DNA from: Trichomonas vaginalis G3 | Lineage: Eukaryota; Parabasalia; Trichomonadida; Trichomonadidae | DNA length: 64,000 nt | Assembly (NCBI RefSeq): GCF_026262505.1 | Contig: NC_067205.1 | Span: 12,214,001-12,278,000, forward strand | Reading direction: 5' to 3' | Part shown: positions 1-10,218 of the stretch, in pieces | How positions within the stretch are numbered: the stretch's first letter is position 1 | How the letters are laid out: each line of letters opens with the position of its first letter | Made by a program: the position numbers and the translations under genes | Notes under the pieces: model-generated | The model's input: only the letters and a program-made list of their open reading frames with translations | What the model was told of the DNA's origin: nothing | Databases searched by the model: none

Positions 1-752
1 TCGAGCTTTTCTGTTCTGGCATCTTTTAATACTAAACTGTTGAGGAATCTGTCGGTTTCTATCGATGGAACAAGTTTGTATGACTTTGGAATAGCTTTCA
101 ACCAATCCAAAAATGACGTACAACGCGAAATATTGACTTTCATCATATCTGCGTAAATTGAATGAAGTCTGAGGCTTTTTCTCTGGTATATACTTTGTAT
201 AGCGGCTTTATCACGATTTTCTTCAACTCCTTGGCGAAACAGATCGTGCATTTCTTGAATTAACAAATTTCTATTTTTAAGTATCTCTGTTTTCTTGATC
301 ACATGGAGATTTAGTTCTCCCTTATATTGTTTAATATGATTTTGAATGATTCCCGTCTCATTCTCAAGTAATTTCAGTCGAGCTTTGTTTAAAGCGTTTG
401 TTGAGTTCGAGAACTTAGCTGATATGCTGTTTTGATCTATATACTGTGTAAAGTCTTCCTTATCGATTGTAAAAATATCTGTCTCCGATTTATTTTGCCT
501 GATTTTTGGTTGAAATGAAGTAATATCATTGGCAAAGATACTATCACCTGTTGAAATCTGTTCAAATAATAGGTTTTTATCAAAATCCATTGACTTAAAT
601 AATCTCTTTTTCCTCTTTTTTTCTCCAGAAACTTCAAAAAGGTCTGCTTTGTCTTCTGTTTTAGGAATTACGCGGACCTTTGGAGGAGGGAGCTCCGGAG
701 CTTCTCTTTTCTCTGCTTTTGAAATGTTTAGGGGATCAAAATCATCATCCAT
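1..752 (-). CDS. Unrecognised coiled-coil-like host protein, N-terminal part
   Basis: The frame is open from an ATG at 750-752 to the left edge of the window, so only the first 250 residues are visible. The protein starts with an acidic stretch (MDDDFDP), followed by a Pro-rich piece (PELPPPK, about residues 19-25) and a basic cluster KKRKKR at about 45-50 that could be a nuclear localisation signal. From about residue 115 it is rich in Lys, Glu, Gln and Leu with few prolines, as in a helical or coiled-coil protein. A trichomonad-type Inr lies about 20 bp upstream, which supports the start. No family is recognised; a nuclear or complex-scaffold role is only a guess. Confidence 0.75.
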   Translation of the reverse strand, partial: MDDDFDPLNISKAEKREAPELPPPKVRVIPKTEDKADLFEVSGEKKRKKRLFKSMDFDKNLLFEQISTGDSIFANDITSFQPKIRQNKSETDIFTIDKEDFTQYIDQNSISAKFSNSTNALNKARLKLLENETGIIQNHIKQYKGELNLHVIKKTEILKNRNLLIQEMHDLFRQGVEENRDKAAIQSIYQRKSLRLHSIYADMMKVNISRCTSFLDWLKAIPKSYKLVPSIETDRFLNSLVLKDARTEKL

Positions 753-771
753 CTTTGGTTTTAAATTTTTA

Positions 772-785
772 TCAATAAAAAGTGA
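772..785 (-). promoter_or_regulatory. Host initiator (Inr) element
   Basis: On the minus strand the sequence TCACTTTTTATTG lies about 20 bases before the ATG at 752. It fits the known T. vaginalis Inr consensus TCA-Y-T/A at the transcription start, with the usual short 5' leader. Confidence 0.6.
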
Positions 786-1136
786 CAACCGGATCTATAT
801 TTTTTTTTCTATGACATTCTGCCACAAACTTCGATCTGATAATGAAAAACGGAATAATCTTTATATTAGTAGAGAGGCTTAGGGACATTTAGACATCATT
901 ATGAAACTACTAATTCATCCTGAAAATGACTTACACTATTTTACATTTTAATCGTTATTTTATTTCATATCACATGGCAGTATTCTATAGTCTGATTTTA
1001 ACTAATAATCTATGTTAAAGACAGTACATGCCTTAAAACCTTATAGATTTTCATTTACATTGCATATCAACCTTCATTTTGTTTATGGTCATTAGATAAT
1101 TAAAGCATTGAGTATATAAATGAACTGATAATACTA

Positions 1137-1259
1137 GTGTGCAGAAAATAATTCTTTGCGCATTCATAAAAGATAAATTATTTATACATTAAGTATTGCA
1201 TTGAATCATTATCAAATAAGTACAATGGTTAAATAGGAGAAAATAGATTTTCTGCACAC
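1137..1259. mobile_element. MITE-like repeat, TA-flanked
   Basis: A 123-bp AT-rich segment has perfect 13-bp terminal inverted repeats (GTGTGCAGAAAAT) and is flanked on both sides by TA. This is the layout expected of a small non-autonomous Tc1/mariner-type element. It has no coding capacity. The rest of the 753-1445 spacer between the divergent host genes shows nothing I can assign. Confidence 0.55.
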
Positions 1260-1445
1260 TATAATGTATAGATTTTCCTAGGCCTTTCATAGGAAGTAAA
1301 ATATGGCTTATTTTCTAACTACGTTATGGGAAATCTTCGTGGACAATATTTTCCAGATTTATATTCTGGTAATTTTCCATCATAGTGTATTTCAAACATG
1401 TATTATATGGTAAAATGAAAATGTGTCTTTTTAAAATTTTTATTA

Positions 1446-3183
1446 ATGTCCGAGAAAAACATTCCAAAGAAATACAGTGAATTGCGAAGCATCTACAAAA
1501 ACTACATCGATGCATATAATGCGTTGTATCAGCTGAAAACTGAAAAAGGAGAAGGATTAAACACAATTTACAAAATGATCAAAACAGAATTGATTGAATT
1601 CAACAAACAGCTTCCACAAAATATTATCAGAGACATCTCAAATATGAGTCTGTATAATAATCGCTATACGAAGTCGTATTTATCTCTTGCCAAACTCATT
1701 TCTGATGAATATCACGTAACAGATGTCAGCAATATTGAAATTGCTTTTAATTTCTTGTTTTATAAAGAATATGGAATTAAATTAGACAAATCTAGTAATT
1801 TCGATAAAATTAAATTCAAAAATCTGGATATTCATTCAGAAAACACAATTTACAGTGCCATTATGAATGATAACAAAGAAGTATTCATTTCATTTACGCA
1901 AAGAGAAGGATTTGATAAAAATCAACAACTTAAAAGCAGATTTTATCCAAAAATAAAAAGAAAAGAAAGTTATGGAACTTTTGATAAAAAAATATTCATT
2001 ACTTGATTTATGTTGCTACCACGGAGCAATTGATTGTTTCAAGTTCTTAAGAACAAAATACAGATCAGAAATAACTCAATCATGTCTACAACTTTCATTT
2101 TTAGGTCGAAACAAAGAGATCTTGAGTGAATGCTTGAAATATAAAAAACCAGATGAAGAATGCATGAAATATGCAATGATTTCACACAACATCGATTTTG
2201 TTACATTCTTGATGAATGAACATAAAATGAAATTCAATCCATATGATTGTGGGCTTTATAAAAATCTCGAATCATTTTTAGTTTATTGCGATCAAAATCA
2301 TAATTATCACAAATGTATTGTTCATTCCGCGATGTTCACTATTCCATCTCTTTTGGAATATTTTGCTTCACATGGTGGATATATCAATAAAAGAAATCAA
2401 TTTGGAGATACAGCTCTTCATTATGCAGCACGTTTTAATAGTAAAGAAATGGCAGAGCTTCTTTTTTCACGTCGTGCATTTATCAATAAAATAAATAACT
2501 CTGGACAAACTGCTCTTCACATTGCAGGAAGGACTAATAGTAAGGAAGTAGCAGAGCTTCTTATTTCGCATGGTGCAAATATCAATGAAAAAGATCATAA
2601 TGGAAAAACCGCTCTCCATATTGCGGCATCTAAAAATAGCAAAGAAACAGCCGAGCTTCTTATTTCGCATGGTGCAAATATCAATGAAAAAAATAAATAT
2701 GGACGAACCGCTCTTTATATTGCGGCATTTAATAATAGCACAGAAACAGCCAAGCTTCTTATTTCACATGGTGCAAATATCAATGAAAAAAATAAATATG
2801 GACGAACCGCTCTTTATATGGCAGTATTGAAAAATTATAAAGAAACAGTTGAAGTTCTTGTTTCACATAATGCAGATATCAATGAAGGTGACAGATCTAC
2901 AGCCCTTCATATTGCAACAATGAATAAAAATAAAGAAATAGCTGAAGTTCTTATTTCACATGATGCAAATATAAATAAAAGGAATGAATTTGGAGAAACC
3001 GCTCTCCATATGGCAACAGAATATAATAGCAAAGAAATAGTAGAACTTCTTATTTCGTATGGCGCAAATATCCATGAGGAAAATAAATATGGACGAACCG
3101 CTATCTATTTTGCACGTCTATTTGGATATGAAGAAATAGCCGAACTTCTTATTTCGCATGGCGCAAATATATCCAGGAAATAG
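1446..3183 (+). pseudogene. Ankyrin-repeat protein with DUF3447-type N-terminus, split frame
   Basis: This is one member of the large trichomonad ankyrin family. The N-terminal part (1446-2006, 186 codons) is the DUF3447-like helical domain. A second frame (1972-3183, 403 codons) continues it with CYHGAIDCFKFLRTK and then about nine 33-residue ankyrin repeats of the ELLISHGANINEKD type. The two frames overlap by 35 bp around 1972-2006, so a one- or two-base shift separates domains that are contiguous in relatives; it is a pseudogene, a sequencing error, or an expressed truncated form. Weak ankyrin-like sequence continues past the stop to about 3269, suggesting further C-terminal erosion. Ankyrin repeats mediate protein binding; the partner is unknown. 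No clear Inr is seen upstream. Confidence 0.8.
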
Positions 3184-3269
3184 ATAAATATGGAAATACC
3201 TCTCTTATTTTGCATGTCATAAACATTATAAAGAAATAGTCGAACAGAAGTTAATACAAATGCTAATTT

Positions 3270-3500
3270 CTTAAGGCTTCACTAACATGACAAAAGTTAG
3301 AATCCTTTGAGATATATATTCTATGATGTAAATCAATTATATATTAATCATTATTTTTAGCTTTTTTATTTGACCCACATAAAAATGCATTCCTCCACTA
3401 ACATGAGTTATAACGTGCTTTTTCCAAAAATGAAAGACTACTAGAGTAGGGTTTATTTTTCAGCCTTTTAAAATTTTTGTCATGCTTGTGAAGCCTTAAG
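3270..3500. mobile_element. MITE-like inverted repeat element
   Basis: A 231-bp segment has imperfect terminal inverted repeats of about 26 bp beginning CTTAAGGCTTCAC and ending GTGAAGCCTTAAG. The ends can be read with a TA or a TTAA target duplication, so mariner-like and piggyBac-like origins both remain possible. A shorter copy of the end motif (CCACTAACATGAG) lies inside. There is no coding capacity. Confidence 0.5.
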
Positions 3501-3984
3501 CTGCATGAGATCTAAAAGGTGCACTTACACACGTATGATGGTATTAACTCCAATTTTTGATTGTTCACAGAATTGGCAGAAATTAGAATTTTAGTCATTT
3601 GGGCAATTATAGGTTTATAGATAGGAACTTGCTTACAATCTAAATTCTGTGACAGTTATTTTTTGCTTACTTAAGGCCATAGCTCTTCTTGTTAAGGTAA
3701 TTAAGGAATGCATGATATATTTCTGTCCTATTGTTATTTTTGTTACCTCATACTAAACACCTAATATTAGAAATCTATACATAAACTATATATAGAAATT
3801 TAAAACTTATATAGAGAATTTTCTTAAATTCTCAATTTCATAATAATGATAGAAATTAAACGCAATTATTAATAAACTAATAACAAATAGTGCAAATTAT
3901 TGCTTTGATATGAGTTGATAAAAAATATGAGCTAAATTTTGAAAAAAAAGTTAAACATTTAGATTGTATTGTTGATAGTTATAT
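3501..3984. other. AT-rich spacer, no feature seen
   Basis: This is the spacer between the ankyrin remnant and the 3' end of galE. I see no convincing frame, RNA gene or repeat in it. Confidence 0.5.
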
Positions 3985-5007
3985 TTAAGCTCTGTAGCCA
4001 TTTGGATTATGTGACTGCCAGTTCCATGAATCACGAACCATATCTTCAATTGTTCTTGTAGCTGTCCAACCAAGAACTTCCTTAGCATATGAAGGATCAG
4101 CAACTACTGTTGGAAGGTCACCTGGTCTTCTAGCAACGATCTTATAAGGAATTTCGATTCCATTGACTTTCTCGAAAGCGTGGACGAGTTCGAGGACAGA
4201 GCAGCCCTTACCTGTTCCAAGATTGACAATGAGTGGCTTGCTGTCTGGGTGTGCATTCAAGTAATCCAAAGCCTTGACGTGGCCAATAGCAAGATCAACA
4301 ACGTGCAAGTAATCTCTAACACCTGTGCCATCTGGTGTTGGATAATCATTACCGAAAACGTTCAAGCATGGCCGCTTTCTAACAGCGACTTGAGAAATGA
4401 ATGGCATTAAATTATTTGGAATTCCACTTGGATCTTCACCAATCAAGCCTGATTCGTGAGCACCTACAGGATTGAAGTATCTAAGAAGGACAATTTGCAT
4501 CTTCTTATCGGCAACATAGCAATCTTGGAGAATTCTTTCGATGAAATACTTTGATGTACCGTATGGGTTTGTTGTTCCACCGACTGGAAAGTCTTCTTTG
4601 ATCAGTGGAGCATTTGGATTGCCGTAAACTGTTGCTGAGCTGGAGAAAATAATCTTCTTGCAGCCGAATTGACGCATTACATCAAGGAGAACAAGTGTAC
4701 CGTTGACATTGTTTTTATAGTACTCGATTGGCTTAACAACTGATTCACCAACAGCCTTTAAGCCTGCAAAATGGATTACTGAATCAATCTTGTACTTCTC
4801 GAAGCAAGATTTTAATGCATCTCTATCTCTGATATCTCCCTTAACGAACTTTACGTCCTTGTTGATGAGCTTTGAAACTCTCTTCAATGATTCTTCGCTT
4901 GAATTGCAAAGATTATCATAAACTATGAAATCGTAACCAGCCTTAGCGAGTTCGATCAATGTATGGCTTCCAATGTAACCTGCACCGCCTGTGATGAGGA
5001 TAGACAT
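3985..5007 (-). CDS. galE: UDP-glucose 4-epimerase
   Basis: The enzyme interconverts UDP-glucose and UDP-galactose in the cytosol (Leloir pathway and galactose supply for surface glycans). The 340-residue protein has the usual length of the family. It carries the NAD-binding GGAGYIGSH motif at residues 7-15, the SSSATVYG segment with the catalytic Ser/Thr, the YGTSK motif (YxxxK catalytic pair), and the conserved NLGTGKG and RRPGDLP segments near the C-terminus. I chose the ATG at 5007, which gives MSILITGG, rather than an upstream in-frame ATG, because the host Inr lies between the two. The stop is followed by A (TAAA), the short poly(A) signal used in T. vaginalis. It looks whole. Confidence 0.97.
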   Translation of the reverse strand: MSILITGGAGYIGSHTLIELAKAGYDFIVYDNLCNSSEESLKRVSKLINKDVKFVKGDIRDRDALKSCFEKYKIDSVIHFAGLKAVGESVVKPIEYYKNNVNGTLVLLDVMRQFGCKKIIFSSSATVYGNPNAPLIKEDFPVGGTTNPYGTSKYFIERILQDCYVADKKMQIVLLRYFNPVGAHESGLIGEDPSGIPNNLMPFISQVAVRKRPCLNVFGNDYPTPDGTGVRDYLHVVDLAIGHVKALDYLNAHPDSKPLIVNLGTGKGCSVLELVHAFEKVNGIEIPYKIVARRPGDLPTVVADPSYAKEVLGWTATRTIEDMVRDSWNWQSHNPNGYRA

Positions 5008-5019
5008 TATGAAAAATGA
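5007..5019 (-). promoter_or_regulatory. Host initiator (Inr) of galE
   Basis: On the minus strand TCATTTTTCATAA runs directly into the galE ATG. It closely matches the extended T. vaginalis Inr and implies a leader of about 10 nt, which excludes the upstream ATG. Confidence 0.75.
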
Positions 5020-5730
5020 ACTATCTTTTTTTATTTTCATAAGAAATTGCAATTGAATATGGATTTAAAATAATTAATCTATAATTTGATAGAGAAAAGT
5101 AAATCATAAATAATAAACATAAATAGCAGAATAGTTTTGACGGGCACAAGCTCAATTTTTTGACGGGTAATGACGGATTGATCGAAAATTGTGAGAACCG
5201 AAATGCCAAAACCCTATCAAATTTTGTTAACCCTCTGAAATGAATTTTGAATTGCAAAAAAGCCTCTGCGTTAAATGTCTCTATTTTATAATTATTCGTG
5301 GGTAAATTGAGTATCGGTATCGAATTAAGCCTCTAGGAGATTTTTGATATATTTTCATCCTAAAATGGCCAAGAATTAAAATGATTTTTATAAAAATTGA
5401 AGATTTCGGGATATAGTTTCAGAATATATTAACAAATAAAAATTTCCTGCATATTCTATCATGGAATATTTCATATCATCATTGATCGAATGAAGATCAA
5501 TCTTTTAAACATAATTCAACAATTACCTAGCAAACAATTAATTCATTTCTAATAAGGTTTAGTAATTTATGTCTCTTTCCAGTCGAATAATCATTTTATC
5601 AAAAAATGAACAATAAAAACTTGAATTTCACGGCCAATTCTTCAAAATTATGTTTGACCTAGTATAAAATTATTAGATCTGATGCAAAATATCATTTCTA
5701 AAATCTGAAATCAATAAAAAATTGACGAAA
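5020..5730. other. Divergent host intergenic region
   Basis: This AT-rich spacer lies between two divergently transcribed host genes. Apart from the galE Inr at its left edge I see no repeat, RNA gene or frame that can be supported. Confidence 0.5.
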
Positions 5731-6894
5731 ATGCTTCTAACACTATTATATGCAACATTAAGCTTTTCAATTTTACCAGACGAGATTTCAGAATTACATG
5801 AAGTCACAGATATCTCTAACACAACTTCTACTTCATTCTTTTTCAATCTACAAATATTCAATCCAAGTCCAACCGAATTTAAATCACTTTTAGATAGAAA
5901 TATTTTACTAAATTCAAAATCAAAGAAGAAAGCTCAAGTTGAAGAAGAAGAGGAGGAAGAGGAAGAAGATTCAGAAGAATCTGATGCACCTTCAAAGCCA
6001 GCAAAGAAACAGAAGAAAGGAAAAGAGGAAGAAGATGATGATGGTAGCGAAGATGAAGAGGAAACTACAGCAAAAAAAGGAAAAAATTCTAAGAAATCAA
6101 CAGATGATGAAGAAGAAGAGAATGAAGAAGAGGAAGATGAAGAGAAAACAACTTCTAAGAAGAAATCTACAAAGAAACAAGAAAAAGAAGAAGAAAAGGA
6201 AGATGATTCTGAGGAAGATGAAGAAGAAGAGGAAGAAGAGGAAGAGAAACCGGCTAAAAACAAGAAAAAGCAAACAAATACAGATACATCAGCTACAGAA
6301 AACAATAATACTTCAAAAAAGAATAAAAAGACAAATACAAAGAAAAAACCAGTAGAAGAAGAGGAAGAAGAAAACGATGAAAAAGATGAAGAAGAGGAAA
6401 CAAAGACAAAATCAAAAAAGAAACAAAAAAATTCTGAAAAATCCGAAAAAGAAGAAAACGACCAAGAAGATGAAGAAGAAGAGAAAGAAAAGCCAAAGTC
6501 TAAGAAGCAGTCAAAGAATGCAGAAAAAGAAGAATCAAAAGGAAAAAATAAAAAATCTGGAAAAGGAAAGAAACAAGAAAAAGAAGTAGAACAAGTACCA
6601 AAAGGAGAAACACAAAGTAATCAATCATTACCTGTATTGCAATTGATCAAAGAAAACCCAATAATGCCTTATACAATTATTTCACCATTAATTGTAGTTA
6701 TCGTTGTCGCAGCCATTTTTGTATATACAATTATGACACAGGACCTTCGTGGTTTGCCACCTCCTGTTCCACAGAACCAAGGACTCATTTCTGGACCAAA
6801 TGACCCTCTAATTCAAGATGTGAATGATAACAAGGAAGATTTCCAAGAAAACGATGCACCTCTAAATACGTTACAGCCATTGGTTCCAAAATAA
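5731..6894 (+). CDS. Type I membrane protein with long Lys/Glu-rich domain
   Basis: The 387-residue protein begins with a hydrophobic signal peptide (MLLTLLYATLSFSIL), followed by about 50 ordinary residues. A region of roughly 240 residues then consists of acidic runs (EEEEEEEEED, EDEEEE) alternating with Lys-rich blocks (KKKQ, SKKKSTKK). A single transmembrane segment near the C-terminus (IISPLIVVIVVAAIFVYTIM) is followed by a cytoplasmic tail of about 50 residues. The ATG at 5731 is used because the codon upstream is TTG. The long charged region may bind cations or partners in the secretory pathway, or may be a rapidly evolving linker. Low complexity creates long frames on the other strand that are not genes. 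No family is recognised. Confidence 0.85.
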   Translation: MLLTLLYATLSFSILPDEISELHEVTDISNTTSTSFFFNLQIFNPSPTEFKSLLDRNILLNSKSKKKAQVEEEEEEEEEDSEESDAPSKPAKKQKKGKEEEDDDGSEDEEETTAKKGKNSKKSTDDEEEENEEEEDEEKTTSKKKSTKKQEKEEEKEDDSEEDEEEEEEEEEKPAKNKKKQTNTDTSATENNNTSKKNKKTNTKKKPVEEEEEENDEKDEEEETKTKSKKKQKNSEKSEKEENDQEDEEEEKEKPKSKKQSKNAEKEESKGKNKKSGKGKKQEKEVEQVPKGETQSNQSLPVLQLIKENPIMPYTIISPLIVVIVVAAIFVYTIMTQDLRGLPPPVPQNQGLISGPNDPLIQDVNDNKEDFQENDAPLNTLQPLVPK

Positions 6895-7108
6895 GCTTAT
6901 TATTTTATATGTTTTATATTTTTATTTATTAATTTATAAAATTTGATATCTGTTTTAGAAAAATATACATGTTTTGGTTAGGTTCTATTGCAAAGTCACA
7001 AGTAAAATAAACAAATTCCAATGAAAATTTTATAAAAATAATATATTTACAAACAAAAAGTAAAATAATAAGCTAAAGATCTCATAAGCTTATGACAATG
7101 GTATTTTT

Positions 7109-7723
7109 CTATGACAATTCTTGTAATTTGTTTTCGAGCTTCAATTTTGCTTGGAAAAGTGAAGTTGCGTTCATTTGGTAGACGGGAACGTTCAAAAATG
7201 ATAGAATAGTCGCACTATCGGTAAGTAAATAAAACGTGTCTTGGTCGATTTTTTTATCTGATAATAAATCATAAACAGTGCCGCCATTTTGAAGGATCTC
7301 AAGTATTTTTTCACATGCTGATATTCCAGCTTGCAATTCTGTAACTTGTTCTTGAATTTCTTCCTCTGGATCAGAATTATTTTCTTCATTCATAAATATT
7401 TCTTGATCATCATCTTCAGGAATTAAATTTCCGTTTTTGTCTTGCTTGAGTTTCAATTCTTCGTCTAAGGAAAATGGCTCGATTTCATGTTCATCCATAA
7501 GTAAGTGAACAATTGCATCATGTTCAAATTCTATTCCTTCTGGAATATCTTTGACGCGCCGTTCGTCATCTAAATCATGATACAATTCATCGTATTGAAT
7601 TTCGCCGTCATCATCGCTAACATCATTTTGAATTTCTTTTATGACATCCTTATCTGTTTTATTGTGTTTCATCATCCATGCAATTCTGAGAGCTTCAAAC
7701 CTCTCATCATCACATTTTGACAT
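7109..7723 (-). CDS. Acidic protein, possibly CD2BP2/Lin1-like
   Basis: The 204-residue protein is strongly acidic. A segment near residue 80 (EPFSLDEELK followed by DKNGNLIPEDDDQEIF) resembles the conserved 'PFNLxEExxEGHFDxDGNY' signature of CD2BP2/Lin1, a U5 snRNP-associated factor. The later part (ACEKILEILQNGGTVYDLL) resembles the region that follows in that family. The C-terminal GYF domain of CD2BP2 is not visible, so the assignment is tentative; the alternative is an unrelated acidic protein. The gene converges with the membrane protein gene across about 210 bp. The start at 7723 is the first ATG and no good Inr is seen. Confidence 0.65.
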   Translation of the reverse strand: MSKCDDERFEALRIAWMMKHNKTDKDVIKEIQNDVSDDDGEIQYDELYHDLDDERRVKDIPEGIEFEHDAIVHLLMDEHEIEPFSLDEELKLKQDKNGNLIPEDDDQEIFMNEENNSDPEEEIQEQVTELQAGISACEKILEILQNGGTVYDLLSDKKIDQDTFYLLTDSATILSFLNVPVYQMNATSLFQAKLKLENKLQELS

Positions 7724-8428
7724 TTTGAAAAAAATCTAAAAAAAGTGGCGACAAGTTATTCAAGAATAAGTTATTTATTTCATCATATCATTAACTTTAC
7801 ATTATTGCTCTAATTAATTCCAAGGATAGTAATTATTTTTAATTGTTATAGACCGAAAATAGATTTTTTCAGTTTTCTCTTCAAATAATTGAAAGAATGA
7901 TACTATTATAGGTTTATTATATTATATAGCATATAATCATGCTATAGCCGAAAATTATAAGTTTTGAGAAGATTGAATATAACACAAATAAATTTGAATG
8001 TAAGTTAAATTGCTTGTTGTTTTTAATAGCTATTTAATGAGAAATCCAATATTGCAAAATTCAAATTGAATGATTGAAAGAACAGAAAAAGTCATTCTTT
8101 TCAATTTCGAATATGTTTCATTGTATTTATACTTATATGGCAAATAAGATATTTAAACTTGATTTTTGAAGGAAAATTCACAAAATTGAATAAATTCAAA
8201 TAATTTTTATTCAAAAATAAACTAGTTATTTGAGTTTAATACTAATTATCTATTCAAACTAGAAAGTTTGTAATTTAAAATATTTTGTGAGATCAGATTG
8301 AATTAATTCAAGGTTCTTTTCAATTAATATTAATGACCATATTACGCATTTTCGAACATTCTAAACCAAATATATAAAAATGGGAGACGAATGTTAAATT
8401 TGCTAGACATGGGGGAGTTGTCTGCAAA
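7724..8428. other. AT-rich host spacer
   Basis: About 700 bp of very AT-rich sequence contain no frame, RNA gene or ordered repeat that I can support. Confidence 0.5.
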
Positions 8429-8629
8429 GTTTTAGCTCTTATCTCTAACAAAAAATTAATTTTTAAAAAAATGACCGAATACGTTTCACAGCGAGAAAAA
8501 AATAAAAGGCAAGATAGAATTTTCTAGACATAAAGAAGTTGTTTACCGAGTTTTAGCTCTTATCTCTAACAAAAAATTAATTTTTAAAAAAATGACCGAA
8601 TACGTTTCACAGCGAGAAAAAAATAAAAC
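8398..8629. repeat. Two-copy tandem repeat, 121-bp period
   Basis: Positions 8429-8508 and 8550-8629 are identical over 80 bp (from GTTTTAGCTCTTATCTC to the A-rich end). The 30 bp before each copy are also related (CTAGACAT...GTTGT), giving a period of 121 bp. The identity suggests a recent duplication. Function unknown. Confidence 0.8.
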
Positions 8630-8797
8630 TGTACACTGATTTTCATTTTCATTTCCAGTCACTTTACTTATTATTTTTTCTTTTTTTCATTTTAATTATA
8701 AATTATTTCATAATACGTTTATTTACGTTACCATTTTCTTTATTCTTTTGAATTCCATACTAGACACTTATAGAATATTTTGATTGTTAACGTACTT

Positions 8798-8804
8798 CAT
8801 TAGA
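8798..8804 (+). promoter_or_regulatory. Host initiator (Inr)
   Basis: TCATTAG lies directly before the ATG at 8805 and fits the T. vaginalis Inr (TCA-Y-T/A). It supports a host-type transcription start for the interrupted gene that follows. Confidence 0.5.
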
Positions 8805-9253
8805 ATGAATCCTTACAAAGGGTATGTCGATCGAATTTACCTAATTGGTATTTCCAATCAGATTGAAGAAGGTAAAATGACATGGGAAGAACTTGCACCC
8901 ATGTTCCCATCGCCCCAACCCTTCAATCAAATGATTTCAAATATTTAGATGTTTCAAAATCTTTTTTACAAAATCAATTTGGCTTACAAAATATCCCATT
9001 GCCTAAAGGCAAGAAAGGTCGTAGGGTCAATCCCTACGACCAAATCAAAGCTCTTGCTGTGATACATGACCACTGGGCCTTTCCCTGTGGTCAAACAAAA
9101 CAATGGAAACGTTTGAAATTACAACAAATTGATGTATCTTATAGAGAAGTACGCAGATACTTCAAAGAAAATCATTTCACCAAGACGCGATTAGAGCATG
9201 CCGGGCCAGAAACAGCAGTAAGATATTGGGCGCTTTCACCCAATCTTATCTGG
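8805..9253 (+). pseudogene. Unrecognised host-type gene cut by Maverick A
   Basis: An ATG right after an Inr opens a 47-codon frame (MNPYKGYVDRIYLIG...). A second frame from 8882, overlapping it by 67 bp, runs without a stop into the Maverick end at 9254. The second frame contains GKKGRRVNPYDQIKALAVI and a basic, helix-rich stretch (QWKRLKLQQIDVSYREVRRYF) that could be nucleic-acid binding. The two frames probably belong to one gene with a shift. The downstream half should lie beyond the right end of element A, outside the window. No family is recognised. Confidence 0.5.
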
Positions 9254-9915
9254 AGTTAGTATACATATCTTCAGTACGGTGGCACTGCGCGCCATCTTAC
9301 CGAAGACATGTCAATCTGACACTTTACAAAACCACTAACGTATATTTTACATCGCATATGCAATATTTCTAATAACCTTAAACTATTTCTGCCACGTAAA
9401 GTATTTATCACATAAACCACCTCATCTCACCTCTCTGTACGTTATATATTGTGCGCAGGTCATTGCCCATGGCAACTCCCCGCGACACAATGCACGTGCA
9501 TGAAAAAATAAACGTTCTCACTAACGTTCTCACTAACGTTCACACTAACGTTCTCATTTACAAAAGTATTGCAACTCTTTCCATTGCTGTGCTTCACATA
9601 ATAGTTCATATTCTTCAGTATCACTACTGTCGCTCCAATCGTCTGAGTCAAAGTCGCTGTCATAATTAATGTTTATAAGTTTTGACAAATGTAATGAAAC
9701 ACGCTTACCGTTTGTATCTACTGCTTGTATATATCTTCCATTATGTTTGCTATCATAAACGCTCAAACTAACTTTACCCTTTCTCCCTCGTATCTGATAG
9801 AATGTATTTTCATGAGGAACGAAGAACAAATTCTTGAACTCATGACCGTTGTAGTTTGTTATCTCAATAGTTTTCGTCATTACATCCAAATAAAAATTTT
9901 CAGTAAAAATAAAAC
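9254..9915. repeat. Left terminal inverted repeat of element A
   Basis: The first about 660 bp recur inverted at 63425-64000 and include the terminal small gene. The outermost part holds a hairpin with loop ACTGCGC, then a run conserved in all elements here (ACGTATATTTTACA). The non-coding part, 9254-9553, also has three to four tandem copies of CTAACGTTCTCA near 9515-9555. Confidence 0.85.
9554..9880 (-). CDS. Terminal small protein (106-aa family), element A left copy
   Basis: This 108-residue protein lies inside the terminal repeat, so most Mavericks here carry it twice. It begins MTKTIEITNYNGHEF, has a basic beta-rich core (QIRGRKGKVSLSVY, NGKRVSLHLSKL) and ends in an acidic region (DSDFDSDDWSDSSD) plus ELLCEAQQW. 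The core loosely resembles small DNA-binding modules of the NUMOD4 kind with a 'DxNGKR' turn, but this is not secure. Its place at the very ends would suit a protein acting on the termini or expressed early; that is inference. The ATG at 9880 is used because the upstream codon is not ATG. This copy has a different acidic tail from those in B and C. Confidence 0.8.
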   Translation of the reverse strand: MTKTIEITNYNGHEFKNLFFVPHENTFYQIRGRKGKVSLSVYDSKHNGRYIQAVDTNGKRVSLHLSKLININYDSDFDSDDWSDSSDTEEYELLCEAQQWKELQYFCK

Positions 9916-9927
9916 TAATGAAATATT

Positions 9928-10170
9928 TTATTCCTCACTGTCGTCTGCTTTATCCAACTCTTCTAGCTTCTTCCTAAGTTCAGCAATGTTGTCCTCATGA
10001 AGTTTAATCTTCCTTAATATACCTTCTTTATCTAATGGTTGCTTTATCTTTCTAAACTGAACTCTACCATCCTTCATAGTATGAATGTAAAAACCTTCTG
10101 GAATAGTTCCTGATTTAATGTATTCTACCAAGAACTTTTGTTTCATTGCTTCAGTGACTTTAGTCGTCAT
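9928..10170 (-). CDS. Small protein, 80 aa, element A
   Basis: The 80-residue protein reads MTTKVTEAMKQKFLVEY, then a short module GFYIHTMKDGRVQFRKI that recurs in the 144-aa protein of the same element, then a charged helix (KIKLHEDNIAELRKKLEEL). It ends DDSEE, exactly like the major capsid protein encoded next to it. It lies in a same-strand train with the 152-aa membrane protein and the capsid gene, so a virion or assembly role is plausible. No named family is recognised. Confidence 0.7.
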   Translation of the reverse strand: MTTKVTEAMKQKFLVEYIKSGTIPEGFYIHTMKDGRVQFRKIKQPLDKEGILRKIKLHEDNIAELRKKLEELDKADDSEE

Positions 10171-10218
10171 TTTACTCTAAATAAAATGTTCAAATAAAAT
10201 AAAACTAACGTTATTTTT

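Noticed and set aside
5934-6496. Long Ser-rich, Lys-rich and Leu-rich frames on both strands
   Set aside because: They are shadows of the GAA/GAAG-repetitive coding sequence of the membrane protein; only the frame with signal peptide and transmembrane segment makes sense.
1-9253. tRNA, rRNA or other RNA genes in the host part
   Set aside because: I looked for cloverleaf ends and rRNA core motifs and found none that I could support.
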